The position numbers were made by a program, and so were the translations under genes. Shown in pieces: positions 17,948 to 26,252 of a stretch of 64,000 nt of DNA (positions within the stretch are counted from its first letter, which is position 1; the number at the start of each line of letters is the position of its first letter). Source of the stretch: Yersinia artesiana (GTDB lineage Bacteria; Pseudomonadota; Gammaproteobacteria; Enterobacterales; Enterobacteriaceae); NCBI RefSeq assembly GCF_902726545.1, contig NZ_CACVAD010000017.1, forward strand, positions 1 to 64,000. The letters run 5' to 3'. The notes below the pieces were generated by a model. The model was given only the letters and a program-made list of their open reading frames with translations, ran no database searches and had not been told where the DNA came from.

Positions 17948-18763
17948 ATGAACTCGACTTTTAACTACCACTACAGCCTCAACGACGCCGAGCGTTGGGC
18001 TGAATTTTCCGGTGATTACAACCCGATCCATTTTGACCTGCAACATGCGCAGCATCTGGGGCAGGAGCAACTGACTGTTCACGGTATGCGCGCCATGCTG
18101 GATATCAAATATCAGCTCAGCACGGCGTTATTACCGCTATTGCCGGACGCCGAATTCCTGCGTTTTAACGCCCGCTTACGTCAGCCGGTACAGTGTCATA
18201 CCTCGTATCAGCTACAACTCAGCGCAGTGGCAGGGCAGGTGAGCGGCAATCTGATGGATATTGGCAGCGGTGCAAGTTGTTTTACCGGCAAACTGCGCAG
18301 TGCGCCGGCACTGGTGCAAACGGGCACTGAATGGGTTTCTTTATCTGCAGATGACGTTTTCCAGTTCAGCCAGCAATTCCTGGGCGATGCATCACAACCG
18401 GCTGAATGTTGGGGATTTTTCGATGCCCTATTATTCAAACTGTTGGTGGCCGCGCCGCAAACACTGGCAACGGCTAAACAAGTATTACCGGGGATTGAGG
18501 CTGAAACCTTGATTGATGTTTTCAAGTCGGTGCCGGTTATCCAGACTCACCATGATGTGCATTTCAGTACAGATTTACTGCACATCAATCATCCAAATGT
18601 ATTTGTTCGCAGTGCACTGCACTACGCCATCGAACCGACCCTGATTGTCGGTAATCCTACTGATGGCTGGGTATTGCGTGCGGCTATTGCGGCCCGTTCA
18701 GACTTAGGGCCATTAATTACCACAGCAGTAACATTGAAAACGTGGCCGTTAGCTGCGCATTAA
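17948..18763 (+). CDS. MaoC-like (R)-3-hydroxyacyl dehydratase, hot-dog fold
   Basis: The 271-residue protein starts with the hydratase-2 motif: SGDYNPIHFD (D23, H28) followed by a conserved HAQHLG segment. Length suggests a double hot-dog with only the N-terminal half carrying catalytic residues. It would dehydrate the 3-hydroxyacyl-ACP made by the ketoreductase two genes downstream, giving a 2-enoyl chain. No enoyl reductase is in the operon, so the product may stay unsaturated or be reduced by FabI. It starts two bases after the ketosynthase stop. Confidence 0.72.
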   Translation: MNSTFNYHYSLNDAERWAEFSGDYNPIHFDLQHAQHLGQEQLTVHGMRAMLDIKYQLSTALLPLLPDAEFLRFNARLRQPVQCHTSYQLQLSAVAGQVSGNLMDIGSGASCFTGKLRSAPALVQTGTEWVSLSADDVFQFSQQFLGDASQPAECWGFFDALLFKLLVAAPQTLATAKQVLPGIEAETLIDVFKSVPVIQTHHDVHFSTDLLHINHPNVFVRSALHYAIEPTLIVGNPTDGWVLRAAIAARSDLGPLITTAVTLKTWPLAAH

Positions 18764-18776
18764 AAAGGATAAGACC

Positions 18777-19025
18777 ATGGAAAAGTATCAACAAGTTTAT
18801 GACACCGTATGTGAAATGTTGTGTGACGCCAAAGATCTGGAAATGTCGGCACTGTCACCAGAGATGCCACTGCACCAACTCAAACTCGACAGCCTGGATT
18901 ATGTCGAATTGATGGTACTGGCAAAGCGTGAATTCAGCGCTACGCTGAACGCTGAGATGTTTATGGAAAATCCGGACATGACTTTAGGAGAGCTTTGCCA
19001 GAAGTTGGCCGAGCAGAAGCAATAA
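18777..19025 (+). CDS. dedicated acyl carrier protein
   Basis: The 82-residue acidic helical protein carries the phosphopantetheine site LDSLDYVEL with serine 39. An AAGGA lies about seven bases before ATG. It is divergent from housekeeping AcpP, whose motif is DSLDTVELV. It should carry the growing chain between the neighbouring ketosynthase, ketoreductase and dehydratase and present it to the acyltransferase. Conversion to holo form must come from a phosphopantetheinyl transferase elsewhere, since none is in the operon. Confidence 0.88.
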   Translation: MEKYQQVYDTVCEMLCDAKDLEMSALSPEMPLHQLKLDSLDYVELMVLAKREFSATLNAEMFMENPDMTLGELCQKLAEQKQ

Positions 19026-19029
19026 TATT

Positions 19030-19764
19030 ATGAGCAGGCAATGGGTATTAATTACCGGTGGCAGCCGCGGTATTGGCCGCGCATTGGTCGAAGAGCTGGC
19101 CAAAGAGTGGGATGTTGTTTTTACCTGGCGCAACGGTGAACAGCAGAGCTGCGATGTCATTACAAGTTGTGAAGGGTTAGCTGGCAAGGTGCGCAGCTAT
19201 CGCTGTGATGGCAGCAATGAAGCGGATGTCGATGCACTGGCACCGCAATTGCTGGAAAAGTATGGCCCACCGGGCGCGATAATTCATAATGCTGGCATTA
19301 CTGGCGACAGCTTACATATTCAGCAAAATGGTGATAACTGGCGCAGTGTGCTGGATACCAATCTGAATGCGGTTTTCTATTGGAATAAGCATGTCTTGCC
19401 GCAAATGATGATGCAGGGCGAGGGCGCAGTGTTACTGATGTCTTCGGTGACCGCGATTAAAGGTAATATCGGCCAGAGTGCCTATGGTGCCAGTAAAGCA
19501 GCGCTGATTGGTCTGGGCCGTTCGCTGGCGCTGGAAATGGGGCGTTTTAATATTCGCGTTAACTGCCTGTTGCCAGGCGTTATCGACAGCGATATGACCC
19601 GCGACATGCCTGCTGATACCCTAAAAGGATTACGTAAGCAGATACCATTACGCCGTTTAGGTAATGCGCAAGAAGTCGCGCGCGTCAGCGCCTTTATGAT
19701 TGGCAATGACAGCCGTTATATGACCGGGCAGACCTTGGTGCTAGATGGTGGGTTGACGGCTTAA
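19030..19764 (+). CDS. 3-oxoacyl-ACP reductase (FabG-like SDR)
   Basis: The 244-residue short-chain dehydrogenase has the NADP-binding TGGSRGIG motif, HNAG, and the catalytic set N112, S139, Y152 and K156 (SAYGASK). It would reduce beta-ketoacyl-ACP to 3-hydroxyacyl-ACP. It closes the peptide operon, four bases after the ACP gene, and faces a convergent gene. Ketosynthase, dehydratase, ACP and ketoreductase together make one elongation module without transacylase or enoyl reductase. Confidence 0.88.
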   Translation: MSRQWVLITGGSRGIGRALVEELAKEWDVVFTWRNGEQQSCDVITSCEGLAGKVRSYRCDGSNEADVDALAPQLLEKYGPPGAIIHNAGITGDSLHIQQNGDNWRSVLDTNLNAVFYWNKHVLPQMMMQGEGAVLLMSSVTAIKGNIGQSAYGASKAALIGLGRSLALEMGRFNIRVNCLLPGVIDSDMTRDMPADTLKGLRKQIPLRRLGNAQEVARVSAFMIGNDSRYMTGQTLVLDGGLTA

Positions 19765-19816
19765 TATCGCCATAAAAATTGCCATGGAGGGTAATGCCAT
19801 TAAAGTTATACGCAAG

Positions 19817-19838
19817 TGCCAGCCCAGCTAAGCTGGCA
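19817..19838 (+). terminator. hairpin between convergent genes
   Basis: TGCCAGC (19817-19823) and GCTGGCA (19832-19838) form a 7-bp stem with an 8-base loop, but no T-run follows. A second stem, GGAAGG/CCTTCC at 19865-19870 and 19879-19884, lies nearer the convergent gene. They may end the peptide operon and the minus-strand aminotransferase gene. Confidence 0.4.
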
Positions 19839-19916
19839 ATTAAAAGTCGCTACTCGGATAATCTGGAAGGCAATCACACCTTCCCTTTGGTAGCCGATGG
19901 AATTGGATAATATCCG

Positions 19917-21080
19917 CTATACCCAACCTTTGCTGCGGAACATTTTCAAGATAGTAACAAATGCTATCATCTCTTCTGGTGTTCCTAGTGTAAGGCGATT
20001 CCAGCCAACGGCAGGAGGGAATTCACGCCCGACAAACACATGATATTGTTTCATGCGGTTTTGATAAGTTTTTACATCTCCTGTCACTTGATGAAATATA
20101 AAGTTTGCCTCAGAGGGGAGGTAGGCCAATTTCAGTTGATCAAGTGCCTGAGTCACGATGCGCCGAGCCTGATCGGTCGACTGGCGACTATATTGTACAA
20201 AAGGCTTATCCTGCAACGAGGCTAATGCTGCGACAGCTCCGGCGATATTGGTGTTATCCAGAGAGACAAAGTTTTCCACCATCGAAATCAGTTCTGGATG
20301 TGCGATGCCATAGCCGATCCTCAGGCCAGCCAGCGCAAATATTTTTGAGAATGTTCGAGTCACTAACACATTTTTGTGACCGGCCTGAACCAGTGAAATA
20401 GCGCTACTGAATGCAGGATTGCTAACAAACTCAGCATAGGCTTCATCAATGATGAACAGTGTCTCTGGCGTGGCCTTTTTCACCCATGCAGTAATAAGAT
20501 CTGCTGGAGTAATGGTCGCTGTCGGGTTATTTGGATTACACAGATAGACAATCGAACAGCCATTGAAATCTGCCACTTTTTTTTGCATGGCGGGCAGGTC
20601 AAATGCCATTTCTTTGGTTAGAACAACTTTCTCAATAGGGATGCCAAAAGGCTTGGCATACAACTCTGCATAGTTAAAGGTTGGATCCGGTACCACGAGT
20701 TGAATGGGCTTGTTATCACGTTCGGCTTGATGAATTGCCGCTTGTATTATTGCCTGGATAGTTTCTGAGGAACCATTTCCCAGAGAGATATTTTCAGTTT
20801 TAAGCTGATACTCAGCGGCAATATTAGTTATTAATTGCTCGCGAGCCGCATCGGGATAACGAAATGCCATTGGCAGAGCGTCAATAATAGCTTGATGCGC
20901 TTTCGGTGACATACCTAGCGAGTTTTCATTAAAGTTAAGTAGTAGTGGCTGCTGTTCACTTGGTATTAATATTTGTGAGGTTGTTTTAGAATTCTTTGCT
21001 TGAACACCAGGAATAACAGTACCTAACGTTAATCCACCCAACAGTAAACCCGATGATTTTAAAAGTGTACGACGGTCCAT
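19917..21080 (-). CDS. HisC-like PLP aminotransferase with Tat signal
   Basis: The 387-residue class I/II aminotransferase resembles histidinol-phosphate aminotransferase: NPNNPT (182-187), D212 in IIDEAYAEF, and the PLP lysine K246 in TRTFSKIFALAGLRIGY. Unusually, the N-terminus has a twin-arginine motif (DRRTLLK) followed by a hydrophobic stretch and a PGVQA cleavage site near residue 28, predicting export of the folded, cofactor-loaded enzyme to the periplasm. It is monocistronic, not in a his operon, so its substrate is unlikely to be histidinol phosphate only. A possible role is periplasmic amino-acid or amine transamination. Confidence 0.82.
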   Translation of the reverse strand: MDRRTLLKSSGLLLGGLTLGTVIPGVQAKNSKTTSQILIPSEQQPLLLNFNENSLGMSPKAHQAIIDALPMAFRYPDAAREQLITNIAAEYQLKTENISLGNGSSETIQAIIQAAIHQAERDNKPIQLVVPDPTFNYAELYAKPFGIPIEKVVLTKEMAFDLPAMQKKVADFNGCSIVYLCNPNNPTATITPADLITAWVKKATPETLFIIDEAYAEFVSNPAFSSAISLVQAGHKNVLVTRTFSKIFALAGLRIGYGIAHPELISMVENFVSLDNTNIAGAVAALASLQDKPFVQYSRQSTDQARRIVTQALDQLKLAYLPSEANFIFHQVTGDVKTYQNRMKQYHVFVGREFPPAVGWNRLTLGTPEEMIAFVTILKMFRSKGWV

Positions 21081-21295
21081 ACTAACTTCCCCTACAGAAT
21101 ATCATGTTACATTTTGTTATATGTGTAAACGAGCATAACGTGTGGCTATATTTTTAAGCAATCCTTTTAGCATAAATTCATTTTTACCAGCAAGTTACAA
21201 GAAAATTCTTAGTTAAAATTTATTAATTAAATCTGACTGGATTTGATTATTTTGAATGTTTGTGATGAATAAATAGACAAAATACCAGGAGGGAA

Positions 21296-21327
21296 AATAT
21301 CCGCAGCTAATTTGTACTGCGGATATT
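21296..21327 (-). terminator. rho-independent terminator of the cytochrome peroxidase gene
   Basis: AATATCCGCAG (21296-21306) and CTGCGGATATT (21317-21327) form a perfect 11-bp stem. Read on the minus strand it is followed by TTTTC and lies 16 bases after the peroxidase stop. Confidence 0.8.
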
Positions 21328-21343
21328 GATATATGAATTCTCG

Positions 21344-22765
21344 TTATTGGTGAGGAATATATTCTCCGGTCAGGCTTTCAAGGAAAGCGACGATATCGTT
21401 AATATCTTGTGATGGCAGGCTAGTGCCCACCTGATATTTCAACATCATTTCAACCGCTTGATTTAGATTCTCAGCTTGAGCGTCGTGGAAATAAGGGGCT
21501 GTCAGAGCAATGTTACGCAGGCCCGGTGTTTTAAAACGGTGCATATCGCGCGGGTCTTTGGTGACATTAAAACGCCCCTGGTCATCCGCCGTCAGTTCTT
21601 TTGGCCGGTCAGCAAAGTAATTGCCTTTTAGTCCCATCAGGTCATACGACTGCCCGCCAATATTTTTACCCACATGGCAGGTATCGCATTTATTTTTCTG
21701 GAATAATGCCAGGCCGTTTTTCTGGCTGGCGGTGAGGGCATTGGCATCACCTTTCAAATAACGGTCAAAAGGGCTATTTGGTGTGGTCAGCGTTTTCTCA
21801 AATTCAGCAATGGCGTCAGTAATATTGTGTTCAGAATAGCCCTGCGGATAAACCTGAATAAACTCCTGTGTTAACTGGGCATCCTGTTGCAGTTTACCAA
21901 TGATGTCATCCCACGAGGCTGATGCCATTTCTACCGGATTCAGTGGCGGGCCACCGGCTTGTTGTTGTAAATCAACGGCGCGGCCATCCCAGAATTGATT
22001 CACATTGAATACAGCGTTGAAAACTGTTGGCGCATTAATTCCGCCTTTCTGACCATCAACACCGGTTGAGGTTGCCAGATTATCGACCCCACCTTTGGTG
22101 AGCAGATGGCAGCTGGCGCAAGATACGGTGTTATCACTGGACAACCGTGGATCGTGGAATAAGCGAGAACCCAATGCCACTTTTTTACTGTCGACAGGCA
22201 ATGCATCCGGCAGCGGTTGCAAGGTGAGATGTTGCAGGTCACTGCTGCTGGTTGAAGGGAAATGTTCCGCCCGTTGTGATTTAACCCAATCGAGAATTTG
22301 GTTTCTTTCTTCAGCATTGATACTCGAAGCCCAGTGCAAAGCGGCAAAACGCTGTGGTGGCATTTGTTCGCGCGCAATGGCCGATTCTATTTTTGCTAAA
22401 TCTGCTTCTGGTACGGCACGATTATCTTTAATAGCCAATAAGGTTGGTTCCAGTGAGAAATATTGGCTACCTTGTTGAATATCATAATCCATTAACTGTT
22501 TTACACCTGGAATAGCGGAATAAAACGGCAGGGAGGCACTGCTGGTGTGGCAATAATCGCAGCCTTTTTGATAAAACAGATGACTGATCTGTTGGTTGGT
22601 TATTTTTGTATTGCTTACAGAAGGGGACGACTCATTGGTTAATTGTTTTTCCTCGCTGATTAATGCGTTACTGCGGGCGTTATCTGTCATGTAGATATAA
22701 CCTGCTACGCCCAGATAACCTGCAATTATTAATATACCTCCGCCAATTAGCCATTTTCTTATCAC
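21344..22765 (-). CDS. yhjA: trihaem cytochrome c peroxidase (YhjA family)
   Basis: The 473-residue protein has an N-terminal membrane anchor (about residues 5-27) and three haem c motifs: CDYCH (C69-H73) in an extra N-terminal domain, then CASCH (C216-H220) and CDTCH (C360-H364) in the classical diheme peroxidase part. This is the layout of Escherichia coli YhjA, a quinol-linked periplasmic H2O2 reductase used in anoxia. The gene is single, with a good FNR-type promoter upstream and a terminator after it. Confidence 0.92.
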   Translation of the reverse strand: MIRKWLIGGGILIIAGYLGVAGYIYMTDNARSNALISEEKQLTNESSPSVSNTKITNQQISHLFYQKGCDYCHTSSASLPFYSAIPGVKQLMDYDIQQGSQYFSLEPTLLAIKDNRAVPEADLAKIESAIAREQMPPQRFAALHWASSINAEERNQILDWVKSQRAEHFPSTSSSDLQHLTLQPLPDALPVDSKKVALGSRLFHDPRLSSDNTVSCASCHLLTKGGVDNLATSTGVDGQKGGINAPTVFNAVFNVNQFWDGRAVDLQQQAGGPPLNPVEMASASWDDIIGKLQQDAQLTQEFIQVYPQGYSEHNITDAIAEFEKTLTTPNSPFDRYLKGDANALTASQKNGLALFQKNKCDTCHVGKNIGGQSYDLMGLKGNYFADRPKELTADDQGRFNVTKDPRDMHRFKTPGLRNIALTAPYFHDAQAENLNQAVEMMLKYQVGTSLPSQDINDIVAFLESLTGEYIPHQ

Positions 22766-22853
22766 AGCAGCACTCCTTTGTTGTGTGGAAAGCGGTCAGT
22801 CGCTTTCACATTTATGGTTTTTATCCTGTCAATAACCTTATTTATTAAATGGG

Positions 22854-22895
22854 ATTATCTCTGGGCGGTGCTGAGTGATGGTTGACCTTTATCAA
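22854..22895 (-). promoter_or_regulatory. FNR box and minus-10 element of the peroxidase gene
   Basis: TTGACCTTTATCAA at 22882-22895 (minus strand TTGATAAAGGTCAA) matches the FNR consensus TTGAT-N4-ATCAA with one mismatch. On the minus strand GATAAT lies at 22859-22854. This puts the box centre at about -41.5 from the expected start near 22847, the exact class II FNR position. Anaerobic activation matches the known control of yhjA in Escherichia coli. Confidence 0.75.
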
Positions 22896-22942
22896 GCTAG
22901 TGGGGCAGCTTTGCCTATCATTGAGATAGCCTTAGTCTATTG

Positions 22943-23106
22943 ATTGTGATGCATTGCGTGGTACCGATACATCCGGCAGTTATATATGTTTAGGGGCTGA
23001 TATTGGTACAGTGATTGTTTACGGCTTGGTCGTTGGGCTGGCCGCGACCTTTATCGCGGCGGTGATTGCATTGGGTACCACTTTTCTGCTTTCTTACATC
23101 ATATGA
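22943..23106 (+). pseudogene. dsdX: relic of dsdX (D-serine/gluconate-type GntP permease)
   Basis: Translated pieces match, from memory, successive parts of enteric DsdX. In one frame (22946-22990) VMHCVVPIHPAVIYV resembles the internal VHCVVPPHPAALYV. In the next frame (22990-23044) [19 protein letters not shown] follows. It then jumps directly to [19 protein letters not shown] and a stop at 23104-23106, like the permease C-terminus. So the 5' part is missing, there is a frameshift near 22990 and a large internal deletion near 23045. It lies directly before dsdA, as dsdX does in dsdXA operons. Confidence 0.75.
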
Positions 23107-23123
23107 TCGAAAAGAGACATTCA

Positions 23124-24455
23124 ATGAACAGCACTGAAATTGATAAATTAATTACCGACTATCCATTGGTCAAAAATCTTATCAATCTGGAAGAAGTGAC
23201 GTGGTTTAATCCGCAGGCGACCACCCTTGAGAAGGGGCTGCCTTATGTCGGGTTATCGCAGCAGGATGTTGCCGATGCCGAGGCCCGGTTGCGACGTTTT
23301 GCCCCTTATTTGTGCCTGGCATTTCCTGAAACACAAAAAACAAAGGGCATTATCGAGTCGGACATTGTGGCTATCCCTGCCATGCAGAATGCCATGCAAC
23401 AGCGCTATGGGGTGGAGATAACGGGTCGCTTACTGTTAAAGAAAGACAGTCACTTGCCTATTTCCGGCTCCATTAAAGCCCGTGGTGGCATTTATGAAGT
23501 ATTAACCCATGCGGAAAAACTGGCGCTACAGGCTGGTTTATTGCAAGAAAGCGATGATTACAGCAAGTTGTTTTCCGATGATTTTCGCCAGTTCTTCAGC
23601 CAATACCGCATTGCGGTAGGGTCGACCGGCAATTTGGGGATGTCGATTGGCATCATGAGTGCCAAGTTGGGGTTCAGTGTCAGTGTGCATATGTCGGCTG
23701 ATGCCCGTGAATGGAAAAAACGTAAACTGCGCGAACATGGCGTCAATGTGGTTGAGTATGCACAGGACTATGGGGTGGCAGTGGCGCAGGGGCGCAAGCA
23801 GGCGGAGTCTGATCCAAATTGCTTCTTTATTGATGATGAGAATTCACCCACCTTATTCTTGGGGTATTCGGTGGCGGGCGGCCGGTTGAAACAGCAGTTC
23901 GCCGCGCAGCAGATAGTGGTAGATGAAAATCATCCGTTATTTGTTTATCTCCCCTGTGGTGTGGGCGGAGGCCCTGGCGGGGTGGCGTTCGGATTGAAAC
24001 TGGCCTTCGGTGACCATGTGCATTGTATTTTTGCCGAGCCAACTCATTCGCCGTGCATGTTATTGGGTGTTTATACCGGTTTGCATGATGGCATTGCTGT
24101 GCAAGACATTGGTATTGATAACATTACTGCCGCAGATGGTTTGGCCGTCGGACGGGCATCCGGCTTTGTTGGTCGGGCTATGGAGCATTTACTGGATGGT
24201 TTCTATACCTTAAGTGATGCCGAAATGTATGACCTGCTCGGTTTACTCAATCAGTATGAAGGTATTCGACTGGAGCCGTCAGCATTAGCGGGTATGCCAG
24301 GCCCGGCGCGGGTTAGCAGCAGTTCAGATTATTTAGAACAGAATCATTTTAGCGCCGAGAAAATGCGTAATGCGACCCATCTGGTTTGGGCGACAGGTGG
24401 CGGTATGGTACCGGTTGAAGAGATGGAGAAGTACCTCGCGACCGGCAAAATCTGA
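23124..24455 (+). CDS. dsdA: D-serine dehydratase (D-serine ammonia-lyase)
   Basis: The 443-residue PLP enzyme converts D-serine to pyruvate and ammonia. It carries the PLP lysine K118 in SGSIKARGG, the VGSTGNLG and [10 protein letters not shown] phosphate-binding loops and the C-terminal WATGGGMVP block, all collinear with Escherichia coli DsdA. Start 23124 gives the same N-terminal length as that protein; 23103 is in frame and overlaps the stop of the dsdX relic. The usual activator dsdC and transporter dsdX are absent or destroyed, so expression and D-serine entry must use other routes. The gene itself looks intact. Confidence 0.95.
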   Translation: MNSTEIDKLITDYPLVKNLINLEEVTWFNPQATTLEKGLPYVGLSQQDVADAEARLRRFAPYLCLAFPETQKTKGIIESDIVAIPAMQNAMQQRYGVEITGRLLLKKDSHLPISGSIKARGGIYEVLTHAEKLALQAGLLQESDDYSKLFSDDFRQFFSQYRIAVGSTGNLGMSIGIMSAKLGFSVSVHMSADAREWKKRKLREHGVNVVEYAQDYGVAVAQGRKQAESDPNCFFIDDENSPTLFLGYSVAGGRLKQQFAAQQIVVDENHPLFVYLPCGVGGGPGGVAFGLKLAFGDHVHCIFAEPTHSPCMLLGVYTGLHDGIAVQDIGIDNITAADGLAVGRASGFVGRAMEHLLDGFYTLSDAEMYDLLGLLNQYEGIRLEPSALAGMPGPARVSSSSDYLEQNHFSAEKMRNATHLVWATGGGMVPVEEMEKYLATGKI

Positions 24456-24467
24456 TTTTCTTCCTCT

Positions 24468-24507
24468 GCACAGAAAAAGCGCAAATTTGCACTTTTTCTG
24501 TGCGTTT
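24468..24507 (+). terminator. rho-independent terminator of dsdA
   Basis: GCACAGAAAAAG (24468-24479) pairs perfectly with CTTTTTCTGTGC (24492-24503), with GCAAATTTGC able to pair inside, followed by GTTT. It is 12 bases after the dsdA stop. Confidence 0.85.
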
Positions 24508-24723
24508 AACCTGCACTGACTCAATCACTTTCCTACTCTTTCTTTGTCCTACCCATGCTTATTATTCAGCGCTAAATAAAAATAGAGCTTTAACTACAGT
24601 CAGTTACTGACAACTCCTTTCACTTATTCTCTCCCTTGGCCCTCACTGGCACAGTTCATGCTTATGTCATTACATTCAAGTTACTTGAATACACTTCACA
24701 CTACTTTAAATGGGGCGGCAATC

Positions 24724-25581
24724 ATGACACGACGTAAACAGGCGATACCTCTGTGCTGGGCAATGCTGTGTGCTGCCAGCGTATTCTCTGGCGCGGTTCA
24801 CAGCGCAGATTTGCTGGACAAAATTAAAGCCGATAAGACGATAACCATTGCAACTGAAGCGCGTTATGCACCTTTTGAGTCGGTAGAGAATGGCAAGATT
24901 GTGGGGTATGACGTTGATTTAATGAATCATATTTTGCAGAAAAGCCTACCGGGTGTTGAAGTTAAGCAACTTGATTTACCTTTCCAGGGCATCTTGCCCG
25001 GCCTTGATGCCAAGAAATTCGATTTTGTCGTCACCGCCGTGACGGTGAACAAACAGCGCATGGATCACTTCGCGTTTACTGTGCCGATTGCCGAATCGAC
25101 TGTAGCGCTACTCAAGCGTGACAACGATAGCTCTATCAATTCGTTAGATGACTTGAGTGGCAAAGTGGTCGGCTCTCAAGCCGGTTCGGGGCAGCTCCAG
25201 GTGTTGCAAGAGTTTGATAAAAAACTGAAAGCCAGCGGTAAGCCGGGCATCAAAGAAATTAAACAGTATGTCTCTTTCGACGAAGCCTATGCAGATCTGG
25301 CGAACCAGCGTCTGGATGGTGTCGCCCAATCACTCGCCAACCTTGGCCCACTGATCAAAGCCCGTCCGGGCGTCTTTACCACCCTGAAACCCATGTTAGG
25401 GCCAACCACCTATTTTGGCTGGGTTGGGCGTAAAGGTGATGACAGTGCAACCTTGGTGAAATTGTTCAGCGATGGCATCAGTGAAGCTAACCGCGACGGC
25501 ACCATGAAAGCATTACAGCAGAAATGGTTCGGCTTTGTGATGGATGTTCCGGCTGATCAGATGCCAGCACCGAGTTTGTAA
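24724..25581 (+). CDS. polar amino-acid-type ABC substrate-binding protein (SBP family 3)
   Basis: From ATG 24724 the protein has 285 residues with a signal peptide ending GAVHSA. The mature start DKIKADKTITIATEARYAPFE and the motifs GYDVDLMN and GSQAGSGQ are those of family 3 binding proteins for amino acids or related amino compounds. It heads a four-gene importer directly upstream of an amidohydrolase, so the ligand may be an N-carbamoyl or other modified amino acid rather than a common one. An upstream in-frame ATG at 24658 would bury the signal peptide and is rejected. Confidence 0.87.
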   Translation: MTRRKQAIPLCWAMLCAASVFSGAVHSADLLDKIKADKTITIATEARYAPFESVENGKIVGYDVDLMNHILQKSLPGVEVKQLDLPFQGILPGLDAKKFDFVVTAVTVNKQRMDHFAFTVPIAESTVALLKRDNDSSINSLDDLSGKVVGSQAGSGQLQVLQEFDKKLKASGKPGIKEIKQYVSFDEAYADLANQRLDGVAQSLANLGPLIKARPGVFTTLKPMLGPTTYFGWVGRKGDDSATLVKLFSDGISEANRDGTMKALQQKWFGFVMDVPADQMPAPSL

Positions 25582-25586
25582 GAGGA

Positions 25587-26252
25587 GTGATGATGGGGGA
25601 ATTTTTCCAATTACTGAGGTCGTGGCTGCCGATGTTGATAGACGGCGCGGTGACCACCGCCTCACTGTGCATCGTGGCTATTGTGGCCGGTTTCTTTATC
25701 GGTGTGGTGATTTACCTGATGGAAAGCGGCCGCTCACGATTGGGAAGAGGGTTCGCCCGTATCTATATCAGTTTGTTTCGCGGCACGCCGGTTCTGGCTC
25801 AGGTTCTATTGTGTTTTTACCTGCCGGGGGAGTTGGGATTGTCACTTCCCGGTTATCTGGCTGCGGTGTTGGCACTCACACTCAATACCGCAGCCTATCA
25901 ATCACAAATCTTACGCAGTGGTTTTAATGCTATCCCGCCAGGGCAGTTAGAAGCGGCGGCAATGTGCGGATTAAGCCCGCGCCAGACCTTGTGGCATATC
26001 CAAATTCCACAAGTGTTGCGCCTGACCTTGCCATCACTGATTTCAGAGCTAATTGATGTGATTAAGGCCTCGGCAGTGGTATCGGTCATCGCCATCACCG
26101 ATTTGATGCGGGTGGGGCAGCAGTTGGCATCGGCGACCTACCGCCCATTAGAGGTGTATATCGCGATTGCATTGTCTTATCTGGTGCTGACCAGCTTGTT
26201 GGCACTGTTAGGCAACTATGTTGAACGGCGCTGGCATAAGGAGAGCCGATGA
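25587..26252 (+). CDS. amino-acid ABC transporter permease (HisM/GlnP type)
   Basis: The 221-residue membrane protein has about five helices and the EAA loop characteristic of binding-protein-dependent permeases (GQLEAAAMCGLSPRQTLWHIQIPQVLR). The N-terminal FRGTPVLAQVLL segment is typical for the polar amino acid subfamily. It pairs with the next permease, which it overlaps by four bases. Confidence 0.88.
   Translation: MMMGEFFQLLRSWLPMLIDGAVTTASLCIVAIVAGFFIGVVIYLMESGRSRLGRGFARIYISLFRGTPVLAQVLLCFYLPGELGLSLPGYLAAVLALTLNTAAYQSQILRSGFNAIPPGQLEAAAMCGLSPRQTLWHIQIPQVLRLTLPSLISELIDVIKASAVVSVIAITDLMRVGQQLASATYRPLEVYIAIALSYLVLTSLLALLGNYVERRWHKESR

Noticed and set aside
24658-24723. Upstream start codons for several genes (24658, 27646, 29697, 34655, 36379, 37431, 38485, 40582, 42426, 43512, 45120, 46940, 51577, 57859)
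   Set aside because: In each case a later ATG has a better ribosome binding site, restores the signal peptide or normal family length, or the earlier codon lies inside the neighbouring gene.
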